NCBI GenBank assembly: GCA_903896925.1
Contig: CAITZM010000086.1
Location: 1 to 53,194, forward strand
Reading direction: 5' to 3'
Length of the DNA: 53,194 nt
DNA from: an uncultured Lentisphaerota bacterium
GTDB lineage: Bacteria > Verrucomicrobiota > Kiritimatiellia > CAIQIC01
Shown here one piece after another: positions 7,672 to 15,716 of the stretch. Position 1 is the first letter of the stretch. The number at the start of each line of letters is the position of its first letter. A model generated the notes under the pieces. That model was not told the DNA's origin. It saw nothing but the letters and a program-made list of their open reading frames with translations, and searched no databases. The position numbers were made by a program, and so were the translations under genes.

Positions 7672-10128
7672 ATGAAGCCTTCCCTGGCAAGCCTCTACCA
7701 GGCGGTCGAACTGCGGCAGCCGATCCCGCCGCTGCTGATCGGCGAGCGCATGAACGCCAACGGCTCGAAACGCTTCCGCGACCGCCTGCTGGCCGACGAC
7801 TGGGCCGGCTGCGTCGAGATCGGCGTCGAGCAGGAAAAGCGCGGCGCGCACGTGCTCGACGTCTGCGTGGCCTACGCCGGGCGCGACGAGAAGCGCGACA
7901 TGCTCGAACTGGTCCGCCGCCTGTCCGGCACGGTCAAGCTGCCGCTGATGATCGACTCGACCACCCCGGAGGTCATCGAGGCCGCGCTGCAGATCTACCC
8001 GGGCCGGTGCATCGTCAACTCCATCAACCTGGAGGACGGCGGCAAGTACCTGAGGAGCGTCTGCGCGCTGCTGAAGAAATACGGCGCTGCCGCGGTCGCG
8101 CTGACGATCCACAAGGGCGGCATGGCGATGCAGGCGCCGGAGAAGATCGAGACCGCCCGGCAGATCCTCGACATCGCCTGCGGCGAGTTCGGGCTGCGGC
8201 CGCAGGATCTGCTTTTCGACGCGCTCACCTTCACCATCGGCGCCGGCGACGCCACCCTGCGCGACAGCGCGATCCAGACCTTGGAAGGCATCCGCGGCAT
8301 CAAGGCCGCGCTGCCGGGCGTCGGCTGCGTGCTGGGCCTGAGCAACATCTCCTTCGGCCTCGCTCCAGCGTCGCGCAAGATTCTGAACTCGGTCTTCCTG
8401 CACGAGGCGGTCCAGGCCGGGCTCGACGCCGCGATCGTGGATGCCGGCAGCATCCTGCCCCTGGCGAAAATAGAGGCCGTGGACCGTGACCTGTGCCTCA
8501 ACCTGCTTTACGACCGGTCCAGCGACCCCGCCAAGAAGCCTCTGACGCTGTTCATCGAGCACTTCCAGCAGAAGGCCGGCACGACGCCGGAAAAGGCGAG
8601 CGCCGATGCCGAGGCCCGGAAGCCGGCCGAAATCGCGCTGGCCGACCGCATCATCGAAGGCTCGAAGGAAGGGCTCGAGGATCTGCTGGAGATCCTGCTG
8701 CGCCGCATGCCGCCGGTGGAGATCATCAACCGCATCCTGATCCCGGCGATGCGCACGGTCGGCGAGCTGTTCGGCCGCGGCGAGTTGCTGCTCCCGTTCG
8801 TGCTCCAAAGCGCCGAGGCGATGAAGCGCGCGGTCTCGCTGCTGGAGCCGCACATGCCCGCCGTGCAGGAAGGCCACGCGACGAAAATCCTGCTCGCCAC
8901 CGTGCAGGGCGACGTCCACGACATCGGCAAGAACCTCGTGGACATCATCCTGACCAACAACGGCTACAAGGTTTTCAACCTCGGCATCAAGGTGCCGGCG
9001 GAAATCATCATCGCCAAGGCCCGCGAGCTCAAGCCGGACCTGATCGGCCTGAGCGGCCTGCTGGTGAAAAGCGCGCTGGTGATGAAGGAGAGCATGCGCC
9101 AGTACCGCGAGGCGGCGCTCGGCGCGCCGATCCTGCTGGGCGGCGCGGCGCTGACCCGCAAGTTCGTCGCGCTGGACTGCGCGCCCGATTACGACCACCC
9201 GGTCGTCTACTGCGCCGACGCCTTCGCCGGCCTGCAGGCGGTGCGCGACTTCGAGGCCGGCAAGCTCCGCAGCACCACCTTCGACGAGGCCGCCGCGGCG
9301 CCGCTCAAGCCCGGCCTCAAGAACCTCGACATCGGCCGCGAGAACCCCGTGCCCACGCCGCCGTTCCTCGGCTTCCGGCACGTCCGCGACATCCCGGTGG
9401 CGGAGCTGTTCCCCTTCGTCAACACCGAGGCGCTCTTCCGCGGCCGCTGGGGCTACCGCCGCGCCAAGCTCACGGCCGAGGACTACGAAAAAATTCTCGC
9501 CGAAAAAGTGCGCCCGCTCTACGCCAAACTCCAGCATGACAGCGTCAGCGAGGGCCTGCTCCAGCCGCAGGCGGCCTACGGCTACTTCCGCTGCTTCGCC
9601 CGCGGGGACGAGGTGGTCGTGCGCGACGAGAAAAACGAATACGTCTTCGGCTTCCCGCGCCAGGGCGCGCCGCCGCACCTGTGCATTGCCGACTTCTTCA
9701 AAACCGAGGCCGAGGGCGGCGATGTCGCGGGCTTCTTCGTCGTGACCATCGGCGCCAAGCTCGGCGAGCGCACGCAGGCGCTCTTTGCGGGCGACCAGTA
9801 TCACGACTACCTGATGCTGCACGGCTTCGGCACCGAGGTGACCGACGCGCTCGCCGAATACTGGCACGCCGTGATGCGCCACGAGCTCGGCATCGCCGGC
9901 AGCGAGCCGGCGACCAAGGCCGGGTTCGTCACGCAGGACTACCAGGGCTCGCGCTACGGCTTCGGCTATCCCGCCTGCCCCGACCTCGGCGCGCAGCTGC
10001 CCGTCTTCGCGCTGCTCCAGCCCGAGGCCCTCGGCGTGACCCTGACCGAAAACATGCAGATGGTCCCGGAGTTCACCACCTCCGCGATCGTCGCCCACCA
10101 CCCCCAGGCCAAATATTTCGCGGTGTAA
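7672..10128 (+). CDS. metH: Methionine synthase, pterin/cobalamin/activation unit
   Basis: 818-residue protein equal to MetH without its homocysteine domain. Order: methyltetrahydrofolate-binding TIM barrel (about 15-290, starting 'LLIGERMNANG'), four-helix cap (about 320-390), B12-binding Rossmann domain with 'GDVHDIGKN' (Asp414, axial His416, Gly419), and C-terminal AdoMet-binding reactivation domain (about 560-818) with 'RGRWGYRR', 'YGFGYPACPD' and the terminal 'HPQAKYFAV'. The reactivation domain implies an aerobic-type, self-repairing enzyme. ATG 7672 has AAGGGG 7 bases upstream; the longer frame translates the repeat and is rejected. It acts with the 6609 product. Confidence 0.93.
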   Translation: MKPSLASLYQAVELRQPIPPLLIGERMNANGSKRFRDRLLADDWAGCVEIGVEQEKRGAHVLDVCVAYAGRDEKRDMLELVRRLSGTVKLPLMIDSTTPEVIEAALQIYPGRCIVNSINLEDGGKYLRSVCALLKKYGAAAVALTIHKGGMAMQAPEKIETARQILDIACGEFGLRPQDLLFDALTFTIGAGDATLRDSAIQTLEGIRGIKAALPGVGCVLGLSNISFGLAPASRKILNSVFLHEAVQAGLDAAIVDAGSILPLAKIEAVDRDLCLNLLYDRSSDPAKKPLTLFIEHFQQKAGTTPEKASADAEARKPAEIALADRIIEGSKEGLEDLLEILLRRMPPVEIINRILIPAMRTVGELFGRGELLLPFVLQSAEAMKRAVSLLEPHMPAVQEGHATKILLATVQGDVHDIGKNLVDIILTNNGYKVFNLGIKVPAEIIIAKARELKPDLIGLSGLLVKSALVMKESMRQYREAALGAPILLGGAALTRKFVALDCAPDYDHPVVYCADAFAGLQAVRDFEAGKLRSTTFDEAAAAPLKPGLKNLDIGRENPVPTPPFLGFRHVRDIPVAELFPFVNTEALFRGRWGYRRAKLTAEDYEKILAEKVRPLYAKLQHDSVSEGLLQPQAAYGYFRCFARGDEVVVRDEKNEYVFGFPRQGAPPHLCIADFFKTEAEGGDVAGFFVVTIGAKLGERTQALFAGDQYHDYLMLHGFGTEVTDALAEYWHAVMRHELGIAGSEPATKAGFVTQDYQGSRYGFGYPACPDLGAQLPVFALLQPEALGVTLTENMQMVPEFTTSAIVAHHPQAKYFAV

Positions 10129-10130
10129 CC

Positions 10131-10307
10131 ATGAGCGAGAAAAAACTTCAGAAATACATCTGCGCCAACTGCGGCTTTGTCTACGACCCGGAAAGCGGCG
10201 ACCCGATGAACCACGTGCCGCCGGGCACTGCGTTCGAGCACCTGCCGGAAGGCTGGGTCTGCCCGGTCTGCTACGTCACCCGCGACCAGTTCGATCCGCT
10301 GGACTGA
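10131..10307 (+). CDS. Rubredoxin
   Basis: 58-residue one-iron electron carrier. Two Cys knuckles, 'YICANCGFVYDP' and 'WVCPVCYVTRDQF', supply the four Fe ligands, and the conserved aromatic and 'GD' spacing between them fits rubredoxin well. The start lies 2 bases after the metH stop, so it is almost certainly co-transcribed. A role in reducing the cobalamin of methionine synthase, in place of flavodoxin, is an attractive inference from position only; a general electron-transfer role is equally possible. Confidence 0.9.
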   Translation: MSEKKLQKYICANCGFVYDPESGDPMNHVPPGTAFEHLPEGWVCPVCYVTRDQFDPLD

Positions 10308-10640
10308 AGGTGTCGATCCACGGATTTCACCGATTTCACGGATGCGAAGACAACGGCGGAAAAGCATCGAACAGAACCTCACGCGGAGCGTGAGGACTAC
10401 GGTACGGAAGGTTTTCACAATCCAACCCGCCTTCGGCGGCAACGCAGAACAAGCGCCCGGAAATCCGTGGCACCCGGCGCGCGTGGCAGGGTGACGCCTA
10501 TGGCGGAGCCGGCACCCAACAACGGCCCGTCGTGACACCCCGCCTCCGGAACAGGCCGATTCGTTTACCCCCGCCGCGCAAGCGTTGACTTCACAAGTTG
10601 TTGTACTATCCTGCCTGCGTTAACACGTAAAGAGGAATCC
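10308..10640. other. 333-base intergenic region with repeat, GTAG-hairpin and promoter
   Basis: Holds a 28-base repeat at 10317-10344 built on CACGGATTTCACCGATTTCAC. The reverse complement of a close copy is at 15305-15332. A hairpin at 10377-10395 (CCTCACGC / GCGTGAGG) has CTAC at 10397-10400, that is GTAG on the other strand. A promoter lies at 10585-10612. No supported gene. Confidence 0.6.
10585..10612 (+). promoter_or_regulatory. Sigma70-like promoter for the c-di-GMP enzyme gene
   Basis: TTGACT (10585-10590), a 16-base spacer and TATCCT (10607-10612) stand 28 bases before the GTG start at 10641, which follows AGAGGA. Position and spacing fit a housekeeping promoter. Confidence 0.45.
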
Positions 10641-13205
10641 GTGGACAACGATCAGCCAGAACCTGAGCCGGCCGCCTCCGGCAGCGCAAAGCCGCCCGCG
10701 ATCCGTGTGCTGGTGCTGGACGATGAACCGGTTGTCCGGCACCTGGCCCAGCGCGCGCTGGCCGGCAGCGGATGCGCCGTCGAATGCGTGACCAACGGGC
10801 GCGAGGGTCTGCACGTGCTGCTGCAACGGCAGTTCGACGTGCTGGTGGTGGACCTGCACATGGCGGGCATGGACGGCCCCACCTTTCTCCGTGAAGCGCA
10901 AAAAATATGGCCCTGGCTCGGCGTGGTCATCATGTCGGGCTTCATCACCCCGGAGGCCCGGACACAACTCGCCGCCCTGCACATCCACCGTTTCGTGGAG
11001 AAGCCTGTCACGATCGATCTGCTCATCCAGGAAGTCCTGGCCGAGGCGCACGAGAAGGGAACGCAGTTGCGCAGCACGGAGCAGCTGGCCAGCGACCGCA
11101 TCCAGAACCAGCTCGCGATGCTGCGGACGATGGGCGAGATGGCGATCGGCAGCGACAGCCTGATCACGGCGATGCGCGGACTCGGCGCGGGACTCGGCCG
11201 CCTGCTCCCCTGCTCCGTCGTCGGCATCCTGGACCTGGACCACGACGAAGGCGTGCTGCTGCTCAACTGCCAGCAACCGGTCGCCGAAGACTACCTCGCG
11301 CAGCTGAAGGCCGACATGCTCCAGCACTACGCCTCGCTGAGCGGCCGCGCGCTCACCGAGGCGGCGCTGCGCGTGGAGGTCGAGGGCGAAGCGCGCACGC
11401 TGCGCGGCCCGGCTGCGCCGGCCAGCGTCTTCGCCATGCCGATCATCGTGGGCGGCGAGCTGCGCGGCCTGCTGAGCCTGACCTCGAGCAAGGCCGATGC
11501 CTTCGCGGCGACCGACATCGCCTTCCTGTATCACGCCGCCAACCAGCTCTCGACCGTGCTCGTCGCGCTCAACCACGCGCGCGAGCTGGCCATCCGCGAC
11601 AGCGTGACCGGACTTTTTAACCGCCGCCACCTCGAAACCCAGCTCACCTTCGCCTGGAAATTCGCCGAGCGCTACGGCCACACGATGGGCGTCGTGCTGA
11701 TCGATCTGGACCGTTTCAAGCAGGTCAACGACACCTTCGGCCACCTCGCGGGCGACCAGGTGCTGCGCGAGTTCGCCGACCTGCTCAAGCGTGTCGCGCG
11801 CGCCACGGACATCGTCGGACGCTATGGCGGCGATGAATTTCTGGTCATCCTGTCCAAGCTCGAACCGCACGCCGCCGCCGCCTTTGGCGAGCGCCTGCTG
11901 GCCAGCGTGCGCCAGCATGTGTTCTGCGCGCAATCGCTGCGCCTGCATCTGGGTTGCACGCTCGGCATGGCCACCTCGCAGCAACTGGCGAGCGCCAGCG
12001 ACGCACAGCACCTGCTCCAGTACGCCGACACCGCGCTCTATGCCGCCAAACGCGCCGGCCGCAACCGCCTGGTGGTCTGGTCGCCGGAACTGCATGAACT
12101 CCCGGCGAGCGCCGTGGCCGCGCCGCCGCCCGCCCCGCCGGCCGCGCCGGCGGTCAAGGGCCGGATCCTCATCGCGGACGACGACGAATTGATCGGCCGC
12201 CTGGTCCAGCGCTCACTTACGCCGCGCGGCTACGAGGTCACCATCGCCACCACCGCCGCCGAGGCCCGCGCGCAGTACGAGGCCCAGCCGGGTTTCTTCG
12301 ACGTCGCGCTCGTGGACCTCCAGCTCGGCGCGGACGACGGGCTCGCGGTGGTGGACTACCTGCGCAGCCAGGACAACTATCTGGTGCCGATCATCATCAC
12401 CGGCCACGCCTCGCTCGACAACGCCGTCGCCAGCATGCGGCACGGCGTCTACGACTTCGTCCAGAAGCCGTTCACGCCCGGGCACCTGCTCGCGCTGGTC
12501 GCGCGAGCGCTGACGTTCAAGCAGCTGCGCCAGGAGAACGCCCGCTACCAGCTCCACCTTGAGGACATGGTCCGCGAAAAAAGCGCCGCGCTCTCGGGCG
12601 CGCTGGCGGAGGTCAAACAGTCCTACGAATTCACCCTGGAGGCGCTCGCGGCCATGCTCGACGCGCGCGAGCACGCCACGGCCCAGCACAGCCAGCGCGC
12701 GCGCAAAATCACGCTGCTGCTCGCCCGCGAGCTCGGCCTGCCGCCGGACGAGCTCGACGACATCGGCCGCGGCGCCCTGCTCCACGATATCGGCAAGACC
12801 GGCATCCCGGACGAAATCCTCCTCAACGAGAAGCGGCTCACGCCCGAACAGCGGCAGATCATCCAGCGCCACGCCGAGATCGGGTACAACATCATCAGCG
12901 CCACGCCGTTCCTCGCCAAGGCCGCCGACATTGTGCTCTGCCACCATGAGCGTTTCGACGGCACCGGCTATCCGCGCGGCCTGCGCGGCACCGCAATTCC
13001 GTTTGGGGCGCGCATCTTCTCGGTGGTGGACGCCTATGACGCCATGCGCGCCAACCGGCCGTATCACCAGGGCAGCCCGCCCGCGGCCGCCCTCGCCGAA
13101 ATCGAGCTACACGCCGGCACCCAATTCGACCCCGATGTGGTCGCCGCCCTGGTCCGCTGCCAGCCCCAAATCGAGGCCGCCGGCGAGTGGAGCCACGCCC
13201 CCTGA
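10641..13205 (+). CDS. REC-GAF-GGDEF-REC-HD-GYP c-di-GMP turnover protein
   Basis: 854-residue cytoplasmic protein. Domains in order: response receiver (about 20-140, phospho-acceptor Asp71), GAF-like sensor (about 155-310), diguanylate cyclase with intact GGDEF at 396-400 and an RATD inhibitory I-site five residues before it, a second receiver (about 510-630, Asp559 in 'VDLQLG'), a coiled segment, and an HD-GYP phosphodiesterase with His715-Asp716 in 'LLHDIGKTGIP' and 'HHERFDGTGYPRG' at 768 onward. Both opposing activities, making and degrading c-di-GMP, look intact, and each has its own receiver. No histidine kinase is adjacent. The start is GTG with AGAGGA upstream. The following gene is a separate unit. 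Confidence 0.92.
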   Translation: MDNDQPEPEPAASGSAKPPAIRVLVLDDEPVVRHLAQRALAGSGCAVECVTNGREGLHVLLQRQFDVLVVDLHMAGMDGPTFLREAQKIWPWLGVVIMSGFITPEARTQLAALHIHRFVEKPVTIDLLIQEVLAEAHEKGTQLRSTEQLASDRIQNQLAMLRTMGEMAIGSDSLITAMRGLGAGLGRLLPCSVVGILDLDHDEGVLLLNCQQPVAEDYLAQLKADMLQHYASLSGRALTEAALRVEVEGEARTLRGPAAPASVFAMPIIVGGELRGLLSLTSSKADAFAATDIAFLYHAANQLSTVLVALNHARELAIRDSVTGLFNRRHLETQLTFAWKFAERYGHTMGVVLIDLDRFKQVNDTFGHLAGDQVLREFADLLKRVARATDIVGRYGGDEFLVILSKLEPHAAAAFGERLLASVRQHVFCAQSLRLHLGCTLGMATSQQLASASDAQHLLQYADTALYAAKRAGRNRLVVWSPELHELPASAVAAPPPAPPAAPAVKGRILIADDDELIGRLVQRSLTPRGYEVTIATTAAEARAQYEAQPGFFDVALVDLQLGADDGLAVVDYLRSQDNYLVPIIITGHASLDNAVASMRHGVYDFVQKPFTPGHLLALVARALTFKQLRQENARYQLHLEDMVREKSAALSGALAEVKQSYEFTLEALAAMLDAREHATAQHSQRARKITLLLARELGLPPDELDDIGRGALLHDIGKTGIPDEILLNEKRLTPEQRQIIQRHAEIGYNIISATPFLAKAADIVLCHHERFDGTGYPRGLRGTAIPFGARIFSVVDAYDAMRANRPYHQGSPPAAALAEIELHAGTQFDPDVVAALVRCQPQIEAAGEWSHAP

Positions 13206-13284
13206 TGGATGCCGCCGCACCGGCTGTAGCCGGAGCACCTGCGCGCTTGGGAAACACGGGCGAACAACCCGCAGCGCCTGCCAC

Positions 13285-13313
13285 TTGACAGCGCCCGTGC
13301 AACTTGGCACATT
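13285..13313 (+). promoter_or_regulatory. Candidate promoter for the cytochrome c peroxidase gene
   Basis: A consensus TTGACA (13285-13290), 17 bases, then CACATT (13308-13313), 28 bases before the ATG at 13342. The -10 is weak but the placement matches the 10585 promoter. Confidence 0.4.
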
Positions 13314-13341
13314 CCCTGTACTGCAACCAACGAGGAAACCT

Positions 13342-14715
13342 ATGAAGAATGTCATCAGATTTGTAATCGTCCTGGCTTTGCTGGCCTTGCTCTTTCCGCT
13401 CTACAATCAATTTCGCAGCGCACCGGTGAACAGCCTCACCCTGGCCAAGCCTGCCGATCCGCTCCGCGCCAAGGCTTTCGCCATTCTCGGGGCCAAATGC
13501 GCCGACTGCCACACCCTGGAAGGCGCGTTGCCCTTCTATGCCGCGTTGCCGGTGATCGGCAAGCTCATCAAGGGCGACATCCAGGACGGGCTGAAGGCCA
13601 TCAACTATCAAACCACGCTGGCCGCGGCACCGGACCAACCCGCCGGCGAAGTCCTCCTCGTCAAAACGGAGAAGGAAGTTTCCTCCGGCGACATGCCGCC
13701 CCTGCCCTACCTGGCCTTGCATTGGGAGGCGCGCCTCTCCGCCGGGGAGAAGGCCACGCTCCTCGACTGGATCCACGCCGAGCGCGCCAAGCACTATGCC
13801 ACCGCCGGAATCGCGCCCCAGTTCCAGAACGAGCCCATCCAGCCCCTGCCCGAGAAACTCGAACTGGACGCCCGCAAGGTGGCGCTCGGCAGCAAGCTGT
13901 TCCACGACAAACGCCTCTCCAAGGACAACACCCTCTCCTGCGCCAGCTGCCATGATCTGGCCAAGGGCGGCACCGACCAGGCCCAGTACTCCACCGGCGT
14001 CGGCCAGAAGCTGGGCGGCATCAACAGTCCGACCGTCTTCAACTCGGCCTTCCAGTCCGTCATGTTCTGGGATGGCCGCGCCCCCACCCTCGAAGCCCAA
14101 GCCGACGGCCCCGTCAACAATCCCGGCGAGATGGCCTCCAACTGGCAGGAAACCATTCCCAAGCTCCAGCCGGACGCCGAGCTGACGGCCGCCTTCAACG
14201 CCGTCTATCCTCAGGGCTACAGCAAGGAAACCATCACCGAAGCGATCGCCATGTTTGAGCGCAGCCTGTTGACTCCCGCGCGCTTCGACCGCTTCCTCCG
14301 CGGCCAGGCCGACGCCATCACCGCCGACGAGCGCCACGGCTACGAGCTCTTCAAGCAGTATGGCTGCGCCTGTTGCCACGTCGGCAAGCTGCTCGGCGGC
14401 CAGTCCTATGAGCCGCTCGGCCGCACGGCCGACTATTTTGCCGACCGCGGCAAACCCACGCCCGCCGACGACGGCCGCTTCAGCGTCACCAAGAACGAAG
14501 GCGACCGCCACAAATTCAAGGTCCCCACGCTGCGCAACGTCGCCATCACCTTCCCGTACCTGCACGACGGCATGACCAGCGACCTCAAACAGGTCGTGCA
14601 ACTCATGGGCAAGTATCAACTGGGCGAGAGCATCAGCGCGGCCGACAACGCGAGCATCGTCGCCTTCCTCCACACCCTGACCGGTGTCTACGACGGCAAG
14701 CCACTCGGCAAATAA
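13342..14715 (+). CDS. Tri-haem cytochrome c peroxidase / MauG family protein
   Basis: 457 residues with an N-terminal membrane or signal segment (about 5-21). Three CxxCH haem c sites are visible: Cys53-Cys56-His57 in 'CADCH', Cys200-Cys203-His204 in 'CASCH' and Cys342-Cys345-His346 in 'CACCH'. The last two, with 'LGSKLFHDKRLS', 'FWDGRAPTLEAQADGP' and 'KVPTLRNVA', are the normal di-haem CcpA/MauG body, which reduces hydrogen peroxide or oxidises a protein. The first haem, in an extra N-terminal cytochrome domain of about 150 residues, makes a fused electron-entry module. GAGGA is 6 bases before the ATG. The small gene 14727 follows after 11 bases, probably in the same transcript. Confidence 0.88.
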   Translation: MKNVIRFVIVLALLALLFPLYNQFRSAPVNSLTLAKPADPLRAKAFAILGAKCADCHTLEGALPFYAALPVIGKLIKGDIQDGLKAINYQTTLAAAPDQPAGEVLLVKTEKEVSSGDMPPLPYLALHWEARLSAGEKATLLDWIHAERAKHYATAGIAPQFQNEPIQPLPEKLELDARKVALGSKLFHDKRLSKDNTLSCASCHDLAKGGTDQAQYSTGVGQKLGGINSPTVFNSAFQSVMFWDGRAPTLEAQADGPVNNPGEMASNWQETIPKLQPDAELTAAFNAVYPQGYSKETITEAIAMFERSLLTPARFDRFLRGQADAITADERHGYELFKQYGCACCHVGKLLGGQSYEPLGRTADYFADRGKPTPADDGRFSVTKNEGDRHKFKVPTLRNVAITFPYLHDGMTSDLKQVVQLMGKYQLGESISAADNASIVAFLHTLTGVYDGKPLGK

Positions 14716-14726
14716 AGGAGCGCCGC

Positions 14727-14948
14727 ATGGACCCGCTGAATATTGAACTGTGCCCGGAGACGGGCATCTGCTCGATCATGAAAAAAGATGGCAGGAAAGT
14801 GGACCTGATGCCAGACGAGGTCCGTCAACTGCGCACCGCGCTGGCCAACCCGGACGCAGCGCGGAGTGTGATTGCGGAAGCCGACGCCGGTTTCGCCGCG
14901 GCGCTGGCGCCGGACGAACTCCAGCAACTGGCCGCACGGCTGAAGTAA
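14727..14948 (+). CDS. Small conserved-looking protein, unknown function
   Basis: 73-residue soluble protein, acidic and mainly helical ('DEVRQLRTALANPDAARSVI', 'PDELQQLAARLK'), preceded by two short strands around 'CPETGICSIMKKDG'. The strong AGGAG and the 11-base gap from the peroxidase gene make it a credible gene. Two Cys are present, but no CxxC or other metal motif. Function not recognised. Confidence 0.62.
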   Translation: MDPLNIELCPETGICSIMKKDGRKVDLMPDEVRQLRTALANPDAARSVIAEADAGFAAALAPDELQQLAARLK

Positions 14949-14981
14949 GCCGCGTCTCAACGTGTTGACCGCTGACTCACT

Positions 14982-15037
14982 CCGCCGTGCGGCTACAGCT
15001 CCCTTTATTTCCTGTAGCCGCGTTCGTGAGAACGCGG
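14982..15037. repeat. Inverted pair of GTAG-hairpins (REP-like)
   Basis: Left unit 14982-14996 is a short CCGC/GCGG hairpin followed by CTAC (GTAG on the minus strand). Right unit 15014-15037 is GTAG followed by a 7-bp stem CCGCGTT / AACGCGG with loop CGTGAG. The opposite orientation of two units a few bases apart is the arrangement of bacterial interspersed mosaic elements. Confidence 0.65.
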
Positions 15038-15226
15038 CCTCTGGGGACTTTCGGCATCGCGCCTAAAGAAATCACGAGGGCGGGAACGGGCCCCTTTCTT
15101 TTCCTGACTGCCTGCTCTCCTCCTTCACCCTCTGCTTCGGATGGGGTTCGCGGGGCTGGAAGCCCCGCCCACAGCAGAAAAGATTTTGCGGACCGCTTGC
15201 CGGCAGGCTGTGCGGTTGTTCACGGG

Positions 15227-15283
15227 CAGCTGTAGCGGCGACCTGTGGCCGCCGGCGGCGGTCGCAGACCGCCGCTACAGCTG
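15227..15283. repeat. Palindromic GTAG-hairpin pair (REP-like)
   Basis: CAGCTGTAGCGGCG at 15227-15240 is the exact reverse complement of CGCCGCTACAGCTG at 15270-15283. Within, each half contains its own CGGCGG..CCGCCG-type stem, with GTAG at the foot of each. The stem differs in sequence from the CCGCGTT type but keeps the GTAG, so it is a second subfamily. Confidence 0.65.
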
Positions 15284-15716
15284 CACCCGACTCCACCACC
15301 TTCTCATCTGTGAAATCGGTGAATTCTGTGGATCACTTCTTCCACTACGCCGCCTCGGATGGGCTTGCAGGTCGTGGAGCTGTCGGTCAGTCAGTCTGGG
15401 ATCGAGAGAGCGTTGCAACCCCATGGCGCTGAGAGATCCAAAGACCGGCACGCTTCCTGCTGGATTATTTTTGAACAAACGGACCGCGAGACGGTCCAAC
15501 TTATTTAGGGACGCTGTGCGTAACCTATGGGTTTCCCCAACCCGACCTCCTTGACGCGCAGCGTCCCCCTTTTTTCGCATCGACGGGACGCGGCAGTAGA
15601 AAGTTACGCCGTCCGCTCTTGTGGGCGGGGCGACCAGCACCACGAAAGCAACACCAGCCCAGCACACGAAGGTGGCAGCCCACCGGCCTGAAATACGCAC
15701 CCAAACCCCACCGCGC

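Larger units (their letters stand above)
14949..15716. other. 768-base gene-free region packed with hairpins
   Basis: From left to right: an inverted pair of GTAG-hairpins (14982-15037), a GCGGGGCT / AGCCCCGC hairpin (15150-15168), a long GTAG inverted pair (15227-15283), the CACAGAATTCACCGATTTCAC repeat (15305-15332), and a GGACCG / CGGTCC hairpin (15481-15497). A 157-codon minus-strand open frame (15275-15748) spans several of these repeats and is not believed. No RNA gene recognised. Confidence 0.55.

Noticed and set aside
7624..10101. 825-codon open frame antisense to the large MetH subunit
   Set aside because: A by-product of high-GC codon use opposite a clearly homologous gene; no start signal or family motif.
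13220..13233. Hairpin CCGGCT / AGCCGG after the c-di-GMP gene as a terminator
   Set aside because: Short stem with a 2-base loop and no T run; could be a degenerate GTAG unit.
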